This document shows, piece by piece, positions 50,906 to 59,525 of a stretch of 64,000 bases of DNA (positions are counted from its first letter, which is position 1; each line of letters starts with the position of its first letter). The notes below the pieces were generated by a model, which worked only from the letters and a program-made list of their open reading frames with translations, was not told the DNA's origin and made no database searches. The stretch is from Aurantiacibacter sp. MUD61 (GTDB lineage Bacteria; Pseudomonadota; Alphaproteobacteria; Sphingomonadales; Sphingomonadaceae), in contig NZ_CP115446.1 of assembly GCF_027912455.1 (NCBI RefSeq), positions 1,945,501 through 2,009,500 of the forward strand. The letters are read 5' to 3'. Both the position numbers and the translations under genes were made by a program.

Positions 50906-51982
50906 ATGGCCGCAGCAAAAGGCAGTGATGGCGCGATTATGGAAATCAGCAGTGTAGAAGAAGCGATTGCGTGGCAGGCCGACCATGCCGATGAAGCAGG
51001 CGCGCCCAACACTGCCCGCATGGTTCGCGCCCTCCTCGCGGTGCTGCAGACCGACACGACAATTGCGCGGCGGCTGGGCAGTTGGCACGGTCTTACGCTG
51101 GAAGACGCGGTGCCCTTGCGCATCGCTGCAGGTTTTCACTGGCTGTTTCTTACCGGCGAAGAGCCGCGGCTGGGCGAGATCTACCAAGGTTTGATGACCG
51201 ATCAGGGGCAGGTGGATGCGCTGGTTTCAGAGACCGCACAGAAATTCGATCACGTATTGCTGCCATGGTTCGACAGCCCTCCGCAGACCAATGAAGCGGG
51301 CCGTTCTGCCAGCGTGATGGCGGCATTGATGTGGTTATCGGGAAAGCTCGGCCCCAAATTCGCGCTGCACGAAATCGGCGCGAGCGCTGGCATCAACACG
51401 ATGATGGGACGCTTCGCCTTCGGCCTTGGCGGCGTGCAGGCTGGGCCTTCGCTCGGCTCGCTCAAGCTGGTGCCTGAATGGCGCGGTGATGCGCCGCCCG
51501 CCAATCCCGTCGAGATCGTCGATGCGAAGGGCTGCGATGTCGCGCCGGTGGACCTGACCGATGAAGCGCAGGCGCTACGCCTGAAAGCCTATATCTGGCC
51601 AGAGGCGACCGAGCGGATGGCGCGGCTCGACACGGCAATTTCGCTTGCGGAGCGGATGCCGCCAGAGATTGCGCGGCAGGATGCGGGTGCATTCGTGACA
51701 GAAATGCTCGCCGCCCCGCAGGATGAAGGCATCACCCGCGTGCTGTTCCACACGATCATGTGGCAATATCTGCCTGAGGTAACGCGCGAGGCGATTACGC
51801 AGGCTATGGAAGAGGCGGGATCGGCTGCGACGGCGGAAAAGCCGCTGGCGTGGATCAGCTTGGAAACCAATCGCAAGACTTTCCGCCACGAATTGCGCGT
51901 GCGCTATTGGCCAGGCGGCGAAGGGACCAATTTGCTGGCGGAGGCGCACCCACATGGCGCGTGGGTGGAGTGGAAGGGCTAA
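50906..51982 (+). CDS. DUF2332 family protein
   Basis: About 358 residues. [20 protein letters not shown] matches the ExGCSAGLNL motif of DUF2332, along with [34 protein letters not shown] and the C-terminal [11 protein letters not shown]. The G-x-S-A-G stretch looks like a nucleotide or SAM-binding loop, but the function is not known. I prefer the ATG at 50906 (AAAGGG eight bases upstream) over the one at 50900. It ends tail-to-tail with the hydrolase gene, sharing CTAA. Confidence 0.87.
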   Translation: MAAAKGSDGAIMEISSVEEAIAWQADHADEAGAPNTARMVRALLAVLQTDTTIARRLGSWHGLTLEDAVPLRIAAGFHWLFLTGEEPRLGEIYQGLMTDQGQVDALVSETAQKFDHVLLPWFDSPPQTNEAGRSASVMAALMWLSGKLGPKFALHEIGASAGINTMMGRFAFGLGGVQAGPSLGSLKLVPEWRGDAPPANPVEIVDAKGCDVAPVDLTDEAQALRLKAYIWPEATERMARLDTAISLAERMPPEIARQDAGAFVTEMLAAPQDEGITRVLFHTIMWQYLPEVTREAITQAMEEAGSAATAEKPLAWISLETNRKTFRHELRVRYWPGGEGTNLLAEAHPHGAWVEWKG

Positions 51983-52872
51983 CCCCCGAGGAATTCGTCC
52001 AGCGCGGCGTTCACCGGCTCCGGAGCTTCCCACGGAATGAAATGACCCGCGCCTTCGACGCGCGCGATAGTCAAATCCTGCACCCAGTCGTCCAGCCTAT
52101 CCAGATTGGCCGGTAGCAGCGCTTCATCGCCCGTGCCCCAGATGACCAGCGTCGGGAGGGTCAGCGGCGGGAAGGGCGGATCGCTGTAGCCCTTGGGCAG
52201 GCCGAAGGGCTCTTCCATCGGCGGCACGGCGATACCGCTCGCGCGGTACCAATTCAGCATGGCAAAGGCATTGTCCGGATTGGCCCACTGCGCCGCCAGT
52301 TTAGCCATTTCTTCCGGCGCGTAAGCCGGGCGGTTTTCCCAGCTGAGCGCGCTCTGCAACAATCCGACAAGACCGGCTTCGCGGATTACGCCGTCATGCG
52401 CAGGATCGCGGAAGGTCCGCATATACTGGCTGGCAGCGCGCTGCGCCTCGTCTTCGAACAGCAGGCGCTGGAAGATCGCGGGATGCGGCGCATTGGCGAT
52501 CACGAGCCGCTCGACAACGCCCATCGCCTGGCCGAATGCGGCAACGCCCCAAGCGAGCGCGCCGCCCCAATCATGGCCAATGATCGTGAATTTCGCGACG
52601 CCCAGCTCCTTCGCGAGCGCAAAGATATCGCCGATCAGCGATTGCGCGTCGTAATGTTCCACGCCTTCGGGCTTCGACGAATTGCCGTAGCCGCGCTGAT
52701 CCGGCGCGATGCAGCGAAAACTGGTGTTGAGATGCTCGATCTGATGCCGCCACGTGCGGTGGTTTTCCGGGAAACCGTGCAGGAAGATGAGCGCAGGCGC
52801 ATCTTCCGGGCCGCTATCCCAGACATCCAGCGTGATACCGTTCGGGAGCTTGACTGGCGTCAGATCGGACAT
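51979..52872 (-). CDS. Alpha/beta hydrolase, epoxide-hydrolase-like
   Basis: 297 residues. Oxyanion motif LHGFPENHRTWRHQ, nucleophile elbow IIGHDWGGALAW with Asp101 as nucleophile (not Ser), and GAGHFIPWE with the catalytic His. An Asp nucleophile and HGFPE are characteristic of epoxide hydrolases and related dehalogenases. Cytosolic. ATG at 52872 starts three bases after the FKBP stop, so the genes are co-transcribed. Confidence 0.9.
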   Translation of the reverse strand: MSDLTPVKLPNGITLDVWDSGPEDAPALIFLHGFPENHRTWRHQIEHLNTSFRCIAPDQRGYGNSSKPEGVEHYDAQSLIGDIFALAKELGVAKFTIIGHDWGGALAWGVAAFGQAMGVVERLVIANAPHPAIFQRLLFEDEAQRAASQYMRTFRDPAHDGVIREAGLVGLLQSALSWENRPAYAPEEMAKLAAQWANPDNAFAMLNWYRASGIAVPPMEEPFGLPKGYSDPPFPPLTLPTLVIWGTGDEALLPANLDRLDDWVQDLTIARVEGAGHFIPWEAPEPVNAALDEFLGG

Positions 52873-52874
52873 GC

Positions 52875-53375
52875 TCACACTCCTTCGCTGGGGATGCCAA
52901 GCAGTTCGATCGTGAACAGAAGCGTTGCGCCGCCGGGAATGGGCCCGCGCCCCTGCAGTCCGTAGGCGCTGGTCGCGGGGATGACGATTTCCGCCGTATC
53001 GCCCACGCCCATGTATGGAATGGCGATCTGCCATCCGGTGATGAGGCGGGACAGCGGGAAGGTGGCGGGCTCGCCGCGCTCGACCGAACTGTCGAACACC
53101 TCGCCGTCAGGAAAGGTGCCTGTGTAATGGATGGTAATCTCGTCAGAGACTTCAGGCGCGGGGCCGGAGCCATCGCCTGCAGTGCGCCGAAACATCACGC
53201 CGCCATCGAGCCGATACCAGCCATCTTCAGCCGAAAGCGAATGCAGGGCCTGTTGCTGTGCGTTGTGCCATTCGATCGTTCCCGGGGAGCCGGGTACGGG
53301 CGCGGCAGATGTATCCTGCGCGATGGCGGGGTTGGCGATGAAAAGGGCGGCGATGGGGAGCAATGCGTTTTTCAT
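52875..53375 (-). CDS. Exported FKBP-type peptidyl-prolyl isomerase
   Basis: 166 residues with a signal peptide (MKNALLPIAALFIANPAIAQ). The FKBP fold is clear: DEITIHYTGTFPDGEVFDSS, VERGEPATFPLSRLITGWQI, MGVGDTAEIVIPATSAYGLQ and the end GGATLLFTIELLGI. Periplasmic folding helper. ATG at 53375 follows AAGGGGG closely; ATG at 53387 (four residues more) is an alternative. Confidence 0.9.
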   Translation of the reverse strand: MKNALLPIAALFIANPAIAQDTSAAPVPGSPGTIEWHNAQQQALHSLSAEDGWYRLDGGVMFRRTAGDGSGPAPEVSDEITIHYTGTFPDGEVFDSSVERGEPATFPLSRLITGWQIAIPYMGVGDTAEIVIPATSAYGLQGRGPIPGGATLLFTIELLGIPSEGV

Positions 53376-53401
53376 GGCCCCCTTCATAACCAATTCTGGA
53401 C

Positions 53402-54289
53402 CTAGGGATAGCTCACAGTTTTGGGCTCGCCATCGGGCAGGGGAATCCATTCCGCATCATCACCCGGCACCTTGGCGAAGCGGCCTTCGCGCCAGTCTTC
53501 CTTGGCCTGATTGATACGTTCGCGATCGCTGCTGACGAAGTTCCACCACACATGGCGCTTGGTCTGGAAAGCTTCTCCGCCAAGCAGCATCGCACGCGCG
53601 CCGCTGCGGCTCGAAAGCGTCATCGCCTCGCCGGGTTTGAGCACGACGAGATCGTAAAGCTTCAAGGCTTGACCATCGAGCGAGGCGTCGCCGCCGACAA
53701 GCATCACCGCGCGTTCGTCGGCCTCCGCATCGATGGGGATTGAGCCGCCTTCCTGTAGCACGATCTCGGCGTAAATGGTCTCGGCGTGGCAAGTGGTGGA
53801 GGCCCGCTCGCCCCACAGCTCGCCCATGATGATGCAGGCACGCGCGCCATCGCCATCGATCCACGGCAAATCGCTCACTGCTTCGAAAGCCGGGTTGATT
53901 TCTTCCTTGCCATCGGGAAGCGCGAGCCAGGTCTGCATGCCGTAGAGTGAAGGACCCTTCTCACGCTCGACCATAGGGCTGCGCTCGGAATGAACGATGC
54001 CCGTTCCGGCAGTCATCAAGTTCACCGTACCCGGTCGAATAGTCGAAAACGTACCGAGGCTATCGCGATGGTCGATCGCACCATCAAACAGCCATGTTAC
54101 GGTCGCGAGATTGATATGCGGGTGCGGACGCACATCCATGCCGCTGCCCAGATCGAGCTGGGCCGGACCAAACTGGTCGACGAACACGAAGGGGCCGACC
54201 ATGCGGCATTCCTTGCTCGGCACAGCGCGGCGAACGGTAAATTCGCCAAGGTCATGAGAAACGGGCGTGACGGTCTTGATAATGCTCAT
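53402..54289 (-). CDS. Pirin family protein
   Basis: 295 residues, bicupin. The metal site is RPHPHINLATVTWLFDGAID, HRDSLG followed by MTAGTGIVHSERSP, giving the His-His-His-Glu set of pirins. Family members are quercetin dioxygenases or redox-sensing proteins; which applies here is unknown. Cytosolic. ATG at 54289, 14 bases downstream of the GST gene on the same strand. Confidence 0.92.
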   Translation of the reverse strand: MSIIKTVTPVSHDLGEFTVRRAVPSKECRMVGPFVFVDQFGPAQLDLGSGMDVRPHPHINLATVTWLFDGAIDHRDSLGTFSTIRPGTVNLMTAGTGIVHSERSPMVEREKGPSLYGMQTWLALPDGKEEINPAFEAVSDLPWIDGDGARACIIMGELWGERASTTCHAETIYAEIVLQEGGSIPIDAEADERAVMLVGGDASLDGQALKLYDLVVLKPGEAMTLSSRSGARAMLLGGEAFQTKRHVWWNFVSSDRERINQAKEDWREGRFAKVPGDDAEWIPLPDGEPKTVSYP

Positions 54290-54303
54290 GCCCAATCAAG
54301 CCC

Positions 54304-55011
54304 CTACTGCTCGTCCAGTTCCTCATAATGGCGGAAGATGCCGTCTTCGTTGAAATCCATCCGCTGTTCGCTGGCGAGGTACTCGGCGAGCCCTTCTATC
54401 TCGGGCACTGCGCCCTGCAGACCTTCGAGATAAGTCCACGTTCCCTGCATTTCCTTCATGTAATTGGGGAACATATAATCCAGCCCCTCCATGATCTGGA
54501 ACAGGCTGGTGTCGACATGGCTGGGCTGCTGGCCAAGGGTGAACGGGCCGCCATTGGCAGCGATCGCGTTGTCGAAATGGATCAGGTATTTGGGGATGCG
54601 CTGGGCGCGGAAATAGCCGGCCTTCTCAAAAGCTGAGTCCATCTGATCAGCATAATAGAGTTCGCTCGCGATGGGATGGTGGACGCTGTGCACTTCCTCC
54701 ACGAAATCGGCGATGTCGAGCTGGAGCTGGAGCAATTGCAGGTCGGTTTCCATCTCGCCCGAACCATGCCCCTCCTTGTCGGAGAGATATTGCAGGATCA
54801 GCGGGGTCTGGCCGATCGTGACATCACCATCGACGATGTAAGGCGGGGCGAAGGGGCGGATGCCCTCAAGGCCATGCATATGCTCGACCAGCGCATCGGC
54901 GCTCTGTTCGCGCGCCATGTCGGTGTAGTCGATCTGGAAAGCCTCGCAAAACAGGCGGATGAATTCGCCGCGACCGGGGATGTTCGGCCAATACCACAGC
55001 TCAACGCTCAT
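54304..55011 (-). CDS. Glutathione S-transferase (sigma/alpha-like)
   Basis: 235 residues. N-terminal thioredoxin-fold with MSVELWYWPNIPGRGEFIRL, where a Tyr at residue 7 could be catalytic, and the cis-Pro region GDVTIGQTPLILQYLSDKEG for glutathione binding. The C-terminal helical domain runs from about 90. The aligned features resemble sigma/alpha-like GSTs. ATG overlaps the BolA stop as ATGA, so both are co-translated. Confidence 0.87.
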   Translation of the reverse strand: MSVELWYWPNIPGRGEFIRLFCEAFQIDYTDMAREQSADALVEHMHGLEGIRPFAPPYIVDGDVTIGQTPLILQYLSDKEGHGSGEMETDLQLLQLQLDIADFVEEVHSVHHPIASELYYADQMDSAFEKAGYFRAQRIPKYLIHFDNAIAANGGPFTLGQQPSHVDTSLFQIMEGLDYMFPNYMKEMQGTWTYLEGLQGAVPEIEGLAEYLASEQRMDFNEDGIFRHYEELDEQ

Positions 55012-55301
55012 GGCGCTTCTCCCCCTGGGGCTTCACCTGGCGCATAGCATTTCATGGCAAAGGCGTGGACCCGCTCGCCCGGAATATTGCCCAGGGCGGC
55101 CAGCACCATGCGCTGGCGGGCGAGGCGGTTCTTGCCTTCGAATTCGGGGCTTTCCACGATGACTGTGAAATGGCTTTCGCCGCTGCCGTCATCGCCCGAG
55201 TGGCCCGCGTGATGCGCGCTATCGTTGATGACTTCGAGCCGTGTGGGCTTGAGAGCATGGGTAAGGAGCTGGGTGATTTCGTTTGCAACTGGTCCGGTCA
55301 T
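55008..55301 (-). CDS. BolA family protein
   Basis: 97 residues. MTGPVANEITQLLTHALKPT, LEVINDSAHHAGHSGD, SHFTVIVESPEFEGKNRLAR and QRMVLAALGNIPGERVHAFA, MKCYAPGE match the BolA/IbaG fold. His-rich loop could bind iron-sulfur clusters with a monothiol glutaredoxin. ATG at 55301. Divergent from the J-domain gene. Confidence 0.93.
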   Translation of the reverse strand: MTGPVANEITQLLTHALKPTRLEVINDSAHHAGHSGDDGSGESHFTVIVESPEFEGKNRLARQRMVLAALGNIPGERVHAFAMKCYAPGEAPGGEAP

Positions 55302-55356
55302 GCGGACCAAATTGGGGGTTTCCAACAGCCGGTGCAATCCCCATTTGTGGGCGCTC

Positions 55357-55947
55357 ATGCGAAACGAGAGATTTCACGGCCGGTATGAGAGCGAGGGAAG
55401 GGTGTGCGAGCATCCCACCTGCCGCGAACCCGGAGAATTCCGCGCACCCGGCGGGGCCGGCAACTCATTTGACGGTCCGGGCGAATGGCGCTGGTTCTGC
55501 CTCGAGCATGTGCGCGAGTTCAATGCCGGATACGACTGGTTCGAAGGAATGAGCGCGGACGAGATTTACAGGGCGCAGGCCCCCGGCTCGGGCTGGCAGA
55601 CAGAATCCCCGGCATTTAAACCCACCGCGGGTGTCGATGGCATGCCGCGCTGGGCTGACTTTGCCGATCCACTCGACGCGATCGGCGCGCGGGCGGGGGA
55701 CATCAAGCGCGCCGCAGCCGGGCGCAAGCATGAGAATTTCAGCCGTTTCACCCCGCGAGAGCGCGAGGCCCTGCAAATCATGGGGCTTGGACCGAAGACG
55801 GACAGGCCGGAACTTCGCCGTCGCTATTCGGCACTGGTCCGGCGCTATCACCCCGATCGCAACGGCGGAGACCGCGCGCATGAGGCGCGGCTGCAGCGCG
55901 TGGTCGAGGCCTATCAGCTGCTGCGGCGCGCAGCGGCTTTCGCCTGA
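55357..55947 (+). CDS. J-domain protein with N-terminal Cys/His cluster
   Basis: 196 residues. The C-terminal J domain (about 133-190) contains ALQIMGLGPKTDRPELRRRY and RRYHPDRNGGD with the HPD tripeptide at residues 165-167, so it should stimulate a DnaK-type chaperone. The N-terminal half has CEHPTCREPGEFRAPG and WRWFCLEHVREFNAGYDWFEG, four Cys/His that may bind zinc. This layout is common in Sphingomonadales but its clients are unknown. ATG at 55357 is the first after the divergent gap with bolA. Confidence 0.88.
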   Translation: MRNERFHGRYESEGRVCEHPTCREPGEFRAPGGAGNSFDGPGEWRWFCLEHVREFNAGYDWFEGMSADEIYRAQAPGSGWQTESPAFKPTAGVDGMPRWADFADPLDAIGARAGDIKRAAAGRKHENFSRFTPREREALQIMGLGPKTDRPELRRRYSALVRRYHPDRNGGDRAHEARLQRVVEAYQLLRRAAAFA

Positions 55948-55948
55948 T

Positions 55949-56812
55949 CTATCCGCGCGGTTTTTGCTGGAACGCCCAGCGCATCGTGCCGCCCAGCGCC
56001 CCGGTGACAAGCTTTGACGGCAGGGCCGAAAGGCCCGGCGCATCGAGATCGAGCATGGTGCGCGCAAAGGGCGGCAGAAGCGATACTGCCGCATTCGCCA
56101 TAAACGGCTGGATCGTGCCCGCTGCACCCGGCGGGCGATGCTCCAGCACCAGTTCGGCGACTTCGCGCGCTTGCGGCGTCGCGCGCAGGTCAGACCGCAA
56201 GGTGCGGAACACCGCTTGTGCCTCGGCCTTCGTTTCCGGCACCGGATCGGCGCCAAGTTTACGCGCGATTAAAGCAAACTGCCGGAAATACTCGTCCTGT
56301 TCGGAAAGCGGCATTTCCGGCCGGACATGGACGAGCCATGCTTCGAGAAACATCAGCGCTTCGGTGACATGCACCCAGGCCAGCGTGCGCGGGTTGCTCG
56401 CTTCATAGGCGGACCCATCGGGAAGCGTGCCTGTCACCTTCGAATGAATACGATTGACCCGCGCAATCGCCGCCTCCGCATCATCACGGTGGCCGTAAGT
56501 CGTCACCGCGATGAAGCGCGCTGTGCGGCGAAGGCGGCCGTGCATGTTCTCACGAAAATTGGAAAAATCGAGCACGCCTTGCAGCGCATGTGGATGGAGC
56601 ATCTGCAACAACAGCGCGGACATCCCGCCCACCATCATGCTGACGAGATCGGCATGCACCATGCGAATGGGCGTATTGGCGGCGAAGAACGCTTCATCGG
56701 AAGGGGGGATCGGCGCTTCGCCTTTGGACGCGTCGTTGAACGCCGCGCGCACTCGCTCGACCAGCTTCAGCCGGGTAAATTCGACCGGATCGGGGAAAGG
56801 GCGGCGCGCCAT
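55949..56812 (-). CDS. Oxygenase MpaB-like (DUF2236) protein
   Basis: 287 residues, mostly helical. VHADLVSMMVGGMSALLLQM, LHPHALQGVLDFSNFRENMH and TARFIAVTTYGHRDDAEAAI match the MpaB/latex-clearing-protein-like family, in which a His coordinates heme. HADLV and LHPHAL are candidate heme or metal positions. Substrate unknown. Tail-to-tail with the J-domain gene (one base between stops). Confidence 0.88.
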   Translation of the reverse strand: MARRPFPDPVEFTRLKLVERVRAAFNDASKGEAPIPPSDEAFFAANTPIRMVHADLVSMMVGGMSALLLQMLHPHALQGVLDFSNFRENMHGRLRRTARFIAVTTYGHRDDAEAAIARVNRIHSKVTGTLPDGSAYEASNPRTLAWVHVTEALMFLEAWLVHVRPEMPLSEQDEYFRQFALIARKLGADPVPETKAEAQAVFRTLRSDLRATPQAREVAELVLEHRPPGAAGTIQPFMANAAVSLLPPFARTMLDLDAPGLSALPSKLVTGALGGTMRWAFQQKPRG

Positions 56813-56851
56813 ATCTTCAATTTAGGCGCATTGCCGCCGAATGCGAGTGCC

Positions 56852-57457
56852 CTAAAGGTCAGGCGGGTTCATCGCAGCGGCATAGGTCGGGCGCGAACGC
56901 AGCCGCTCCTGATAGGCCTTGAAGCTATCGCGCTCTGCCAGGGTTCCGAAGGTGATCCCCCAGTCGACCTGTGCGCCAACATAGACATCCGCCATGGTGA
57001 AGCGGTCACCGCAAACATAATCGTGTGATTTGAACCACGCATCGAGTGTGTCGACCACACGATCGTAGCTTCCGAAACCTGCGGTCATCTGCTCCTTGGC
57101 ACTCTTGGGCTCCCAGCCAAGCGCTCTATTGGTGATTGCGGCTTCCGCCGGGCCCGATGCGAAGAACAGCCAGCGGAAATAGTCAGCCTTCTCTTCGGGC
57201 CGAGGTAGAAGGTCCGGCGCATCCATTTCCGCCAGATAATGGCAAATCGCTGCAGCCTCGGTCACCACATGGTCATGGCCTTGGTGGTGGTGAATGATCG
57301 TCGGCAACTTGCCCATGGGATTGGCATCGAGCAGCCACTGCGGCTTCTTCTCCCACTCGACCATAACAAGCTCCGGCTCAACGCCAGCCTCGGCGAAAGC
57401 CCATTTGGCAATCATCGCCCGGCTCATCGGGTTGAAGAAAAGCGTGTAGCTGCTCAC
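56852..57457 (-). CDS. Glutathione S-transferase family protein
   Basis: 201 residues. N-terminal domain SSYTLFFNPMSRAMIAKWAF with NPMGKLPTIIHHHQGHDHVV, TEAAAICHYLAEM gives the GST glutathione site; the C-terminal helical domain has FTMADVYVGAQVDWG. Start is GTG at 57457, overlapping the glyoxalase-like stop as GTGA with CGGGAGA upstream, so the two genes are coupled. Different subclass from the GST at 54304. Confidence 0.88.
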   Translation of the reverse strand: MSSYTLFFNPMSRAMIAKWAFAEAGVEPELVMVEWEKKPQWLLDANPMGKLPTIIHHHQGHDHVVTEAAAICHYLAEMDAPDLLPRPEEKADYFRWLFFASGPAEAAITNRALGWEPKSAKEQMTAGFGSYDRVVDTLDAWFKSHDYVCGDRFTMADVYVGAQVDWGITFGTLAERDSFKAYQERLRSRPTYAAAMNPPDL

Positions 57458-58251
57458 TGTTTGTCTCCCGGCGATCCGATGATGGAGAACATCGCACCCT
57501 GCGGGTCCATCGCATTGATACACATGTCACCGCCGGGCACTTCCATGGGGCCGTTGAGGATCTCGCCGCCCCTGTCTTTCACATAGTCGGCAGCGGCGTG
57601 AATGTCCGGCACGCGGAAATAGAATGTCCACATCGAGACCGGCATCGCCGGTGGCCGGGCCATCATGCCGCCGAACATGAAATCGCGATCCGCACCGCAC
57701 TTCAGCATGTCGTAAGTACCCATCGGTCCCATATTCATCGTCTCTGCTACGCTCCAGCCGAACTGGTTGCTGTAGAAGGATATCTCGGCTGCTTTGTCGC
57801 CCGCCATCAACTCGTTCCATGCGCAATGGCCCACTTTCGGTTCGTGCGTTGAGAAAGCGTGGCTTTCCTCACCTGACTGGTCATCGATAATGTAATAGAA
57901 TGCGCCTTCGGGATCGTGCAGCATGGCAAACGGGCCGACGCCCGGCACTTCATTGCCTTCCATCAGCACAGTCGCGCCCGAAGCGCGGGCTTTCTCGAGA
58001 GCTGCGGGCACATCGTCCACGCGGATATAGCCAACCCAGGCCGGGCGTGCGCCATGTTCGACCATGGGCGGCGTAAGCTGAAGCTGACCACCGATCTGCG
58101 CCTCACCAGCCGAGAACATCCGATAATCGACGCCGTCTTGTCCGGATTCCGCATAATTCCAGCCGAGCAGCCCCGAATAGAAGTCCTGCGCCGCGTCCGC
58201 ATCGCTGGTCATCAATTCATACCAGACAAAATCGCCGTGTTGGTTGGCCAT
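57454..58251 (-). CDS. VOC (glyoxalase/bleomycin-resistance) family protein, two domains
   Basis: 265 residues with two VOC modules: about 5-130 (VWYELMTSDADAAQDFYSGL, LGWNYAESG, AMLHDPEGAFYYIID) and about 140-262 (CAWNELMAGDKAAEISFYSN, QFGWSVAETM, INAMDPQGAMFSIIG). Metal-binding residues in VOC enzymes lie in the equivalent strands. Cytosolic; substrate unknown. ATG at 58251 follows AGAGGGGAA. Confidence 0.88.
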   Translation of the reverse strand: MANQHGDFVWYELMTSDADAAQDFYSGLLGWNYAESGQDGVDYRMFSAGEAQIGGQLQLTPPMVEHGARPAWVGYIRVDDVPAALEKARASGATVLMEGNEVPGVGPFAMLHDPEGAFYYIIDDQSGEESHAFSTHEPKVGHCAWNELMAGDKAAEISFYSNQFGWSVAETMNMGPMGTYDMLKCGADRDFMFGGMMARPPAMPVSMWTFYFRVPDIHAAADYVKDRGGEILNGPMEVPGGDMCINAMDPQGAMFSIIGSPGDKQ

Positions 58252-58431
58252 CACTCTTCCCCTCTATGGCATAGCGCCGAGTCCCGTGGGAACGTTACGT
58301 GAACAAATGTAATCGGTCAATTCTTCGCGCGACGCGTGAGGGGCTGGGGACCAGCGCGAGCGGCCTCCCACCTCTACCGTCACAATACCTTGTTGCAGCG
58401 CACCTCTCGCGCGTCTAGGCACGCTCGCGAG

Positions 58432-59415
58432 ATGAATGAGATGACAAACAGCACCGAAACCGGAACCACCGTGATGGCCGCGCCCGACACCGAAGTCGAT
58501 GTGCGCGAGACCTTTGGCATCGATATCGACATGAAAGTGCAGGCCTTTTCCAAGGCCGATGAACGCGTGCCCGATACCGACGAAAGCTACGTTTTCGATC
58601 CGGACACGACGCTGGCGATCCTGGCTGGCTTTGCCCACAATCGCCGCGTGATGATCCAGGGGTATCACGGCACGGGTAAGTCGACTCACATCGAACAGGT
58701 TGCCGCCCGCCTCAACTGGCCGACTGTTCGCATTAATCTCGACGCGCATATCAGCCGTATCGATCTTATCGGCCGCGATGCCATTGTGCTGCGTGACGGC
58801 TTGCAGGTGACTGAATTCCGCGAAGGCCTTCTGCCGTGGGCTTTGCAGCATCCAGTCGCATTGGTGTTCGACGAATATGACGCTGGCCGACCGGACGTGA
58901 TGTTCGTGATCCAGCGTGTGCTGGAACAGGCGGGCAAGCTGACTTTGCTCGACCAGAACCGCGTGATCCGCCCGGACCCGCATTTCCGCCTCTTCGCGAC
59001 CGCCAACACCGTCGGTCTCGGCGATACCAGCGGCCTTTATCACGGCACGCAGGCGATCAACCAGGGCCAGATGGACCGCTGGAATATCGTGGTCGGCCTG
59101 AATTACCTGCCTGCCGAAACCGAGCGCGAGATCGTGGGCGCGAAAACGACGCTGGGTGCGGATCTGGTGGCGGATATGATCCGCGTGGCAGACCTCAGCC
59201 GTCAGGGCTTCATGAACGGCGATATCTCAACCGTGATGAGCCCGCGTACGGTGATCACCTGGGCGCAGAACACCGAAATCTTCGGCGATCCTGGCTTTGC
59301 CTTCCGGCTCAGCTTTCTCAACAAGTGTGATGAGGCAGAGCGGATGCTGGTCGCAGAATATTACCAGCGCGTATTCGGCACCGAATTGCCTGAAAGCGTC
59401 GTCTCCAAAGACTGA
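58432..59415 (+). CDS. cobS: CobS-type AAA+ cobaltochelatase subunit
   Basis: 327 residues. Walker [21 protein letters not shown] (Lys about 83) and Walker [16 protein letters not shown] (about 143-155), with sensor region [20 protein letters not shown]. CobS with CobT and CobN inserts cobalt into hydrogenobyrinate diamide in aerobic B12 synthesis. No cobT or other cob gene lies within this window; downstream is a peptidase gene. ATG at 58432 is likely; another ATG three codons on is possible. Confidence 0.9.
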   Translation: MNEMTNSTETGTTVMAAPDTEVDVRETFGIDIDMKVQAFSKADERVPDTDESYVFDPDTTLAILAGFAHNRRVMIQGYHGTGKSTHIEQVAARLNWPTVRINLDAHISRIDLIGRDAIVLRDGLQVTEFREGLLPWALQHPVALVFDEYDAGRPDVMFVIQRVLEQAGKLTLLDQNRVIRPDPHFRLFATANTVGLGDTSGLYHGTQAINQGQMDRWNIVVGLNYLPAETEREIVGAKTTLGADLVADMIRVADLSRQGFMNGDISTVMSPRTVITWAQNTEIFGDPGFAFRLSFLNKCDEAERMLVAEYYQRVFGTELPESVVSKD

Positions 59416-59525
59416 GGCGTTCCCCGCCGATGCGGGTAAATCCCGGCGTGCCCCTTGCGCGCCGGATGCGGTCGTGTAGCACTCTGCGCTCAATACCAAT
59501 TGCGCAGATGGGCATCGCGATTCCT

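Noticed and set aside
59484-59507. Inverted repeat CTGCGC/GCGCAG before the M28 peptidase gene
   Set aside because: Only six paired bases with no promoter match; likely chance in GC-rich DNA.
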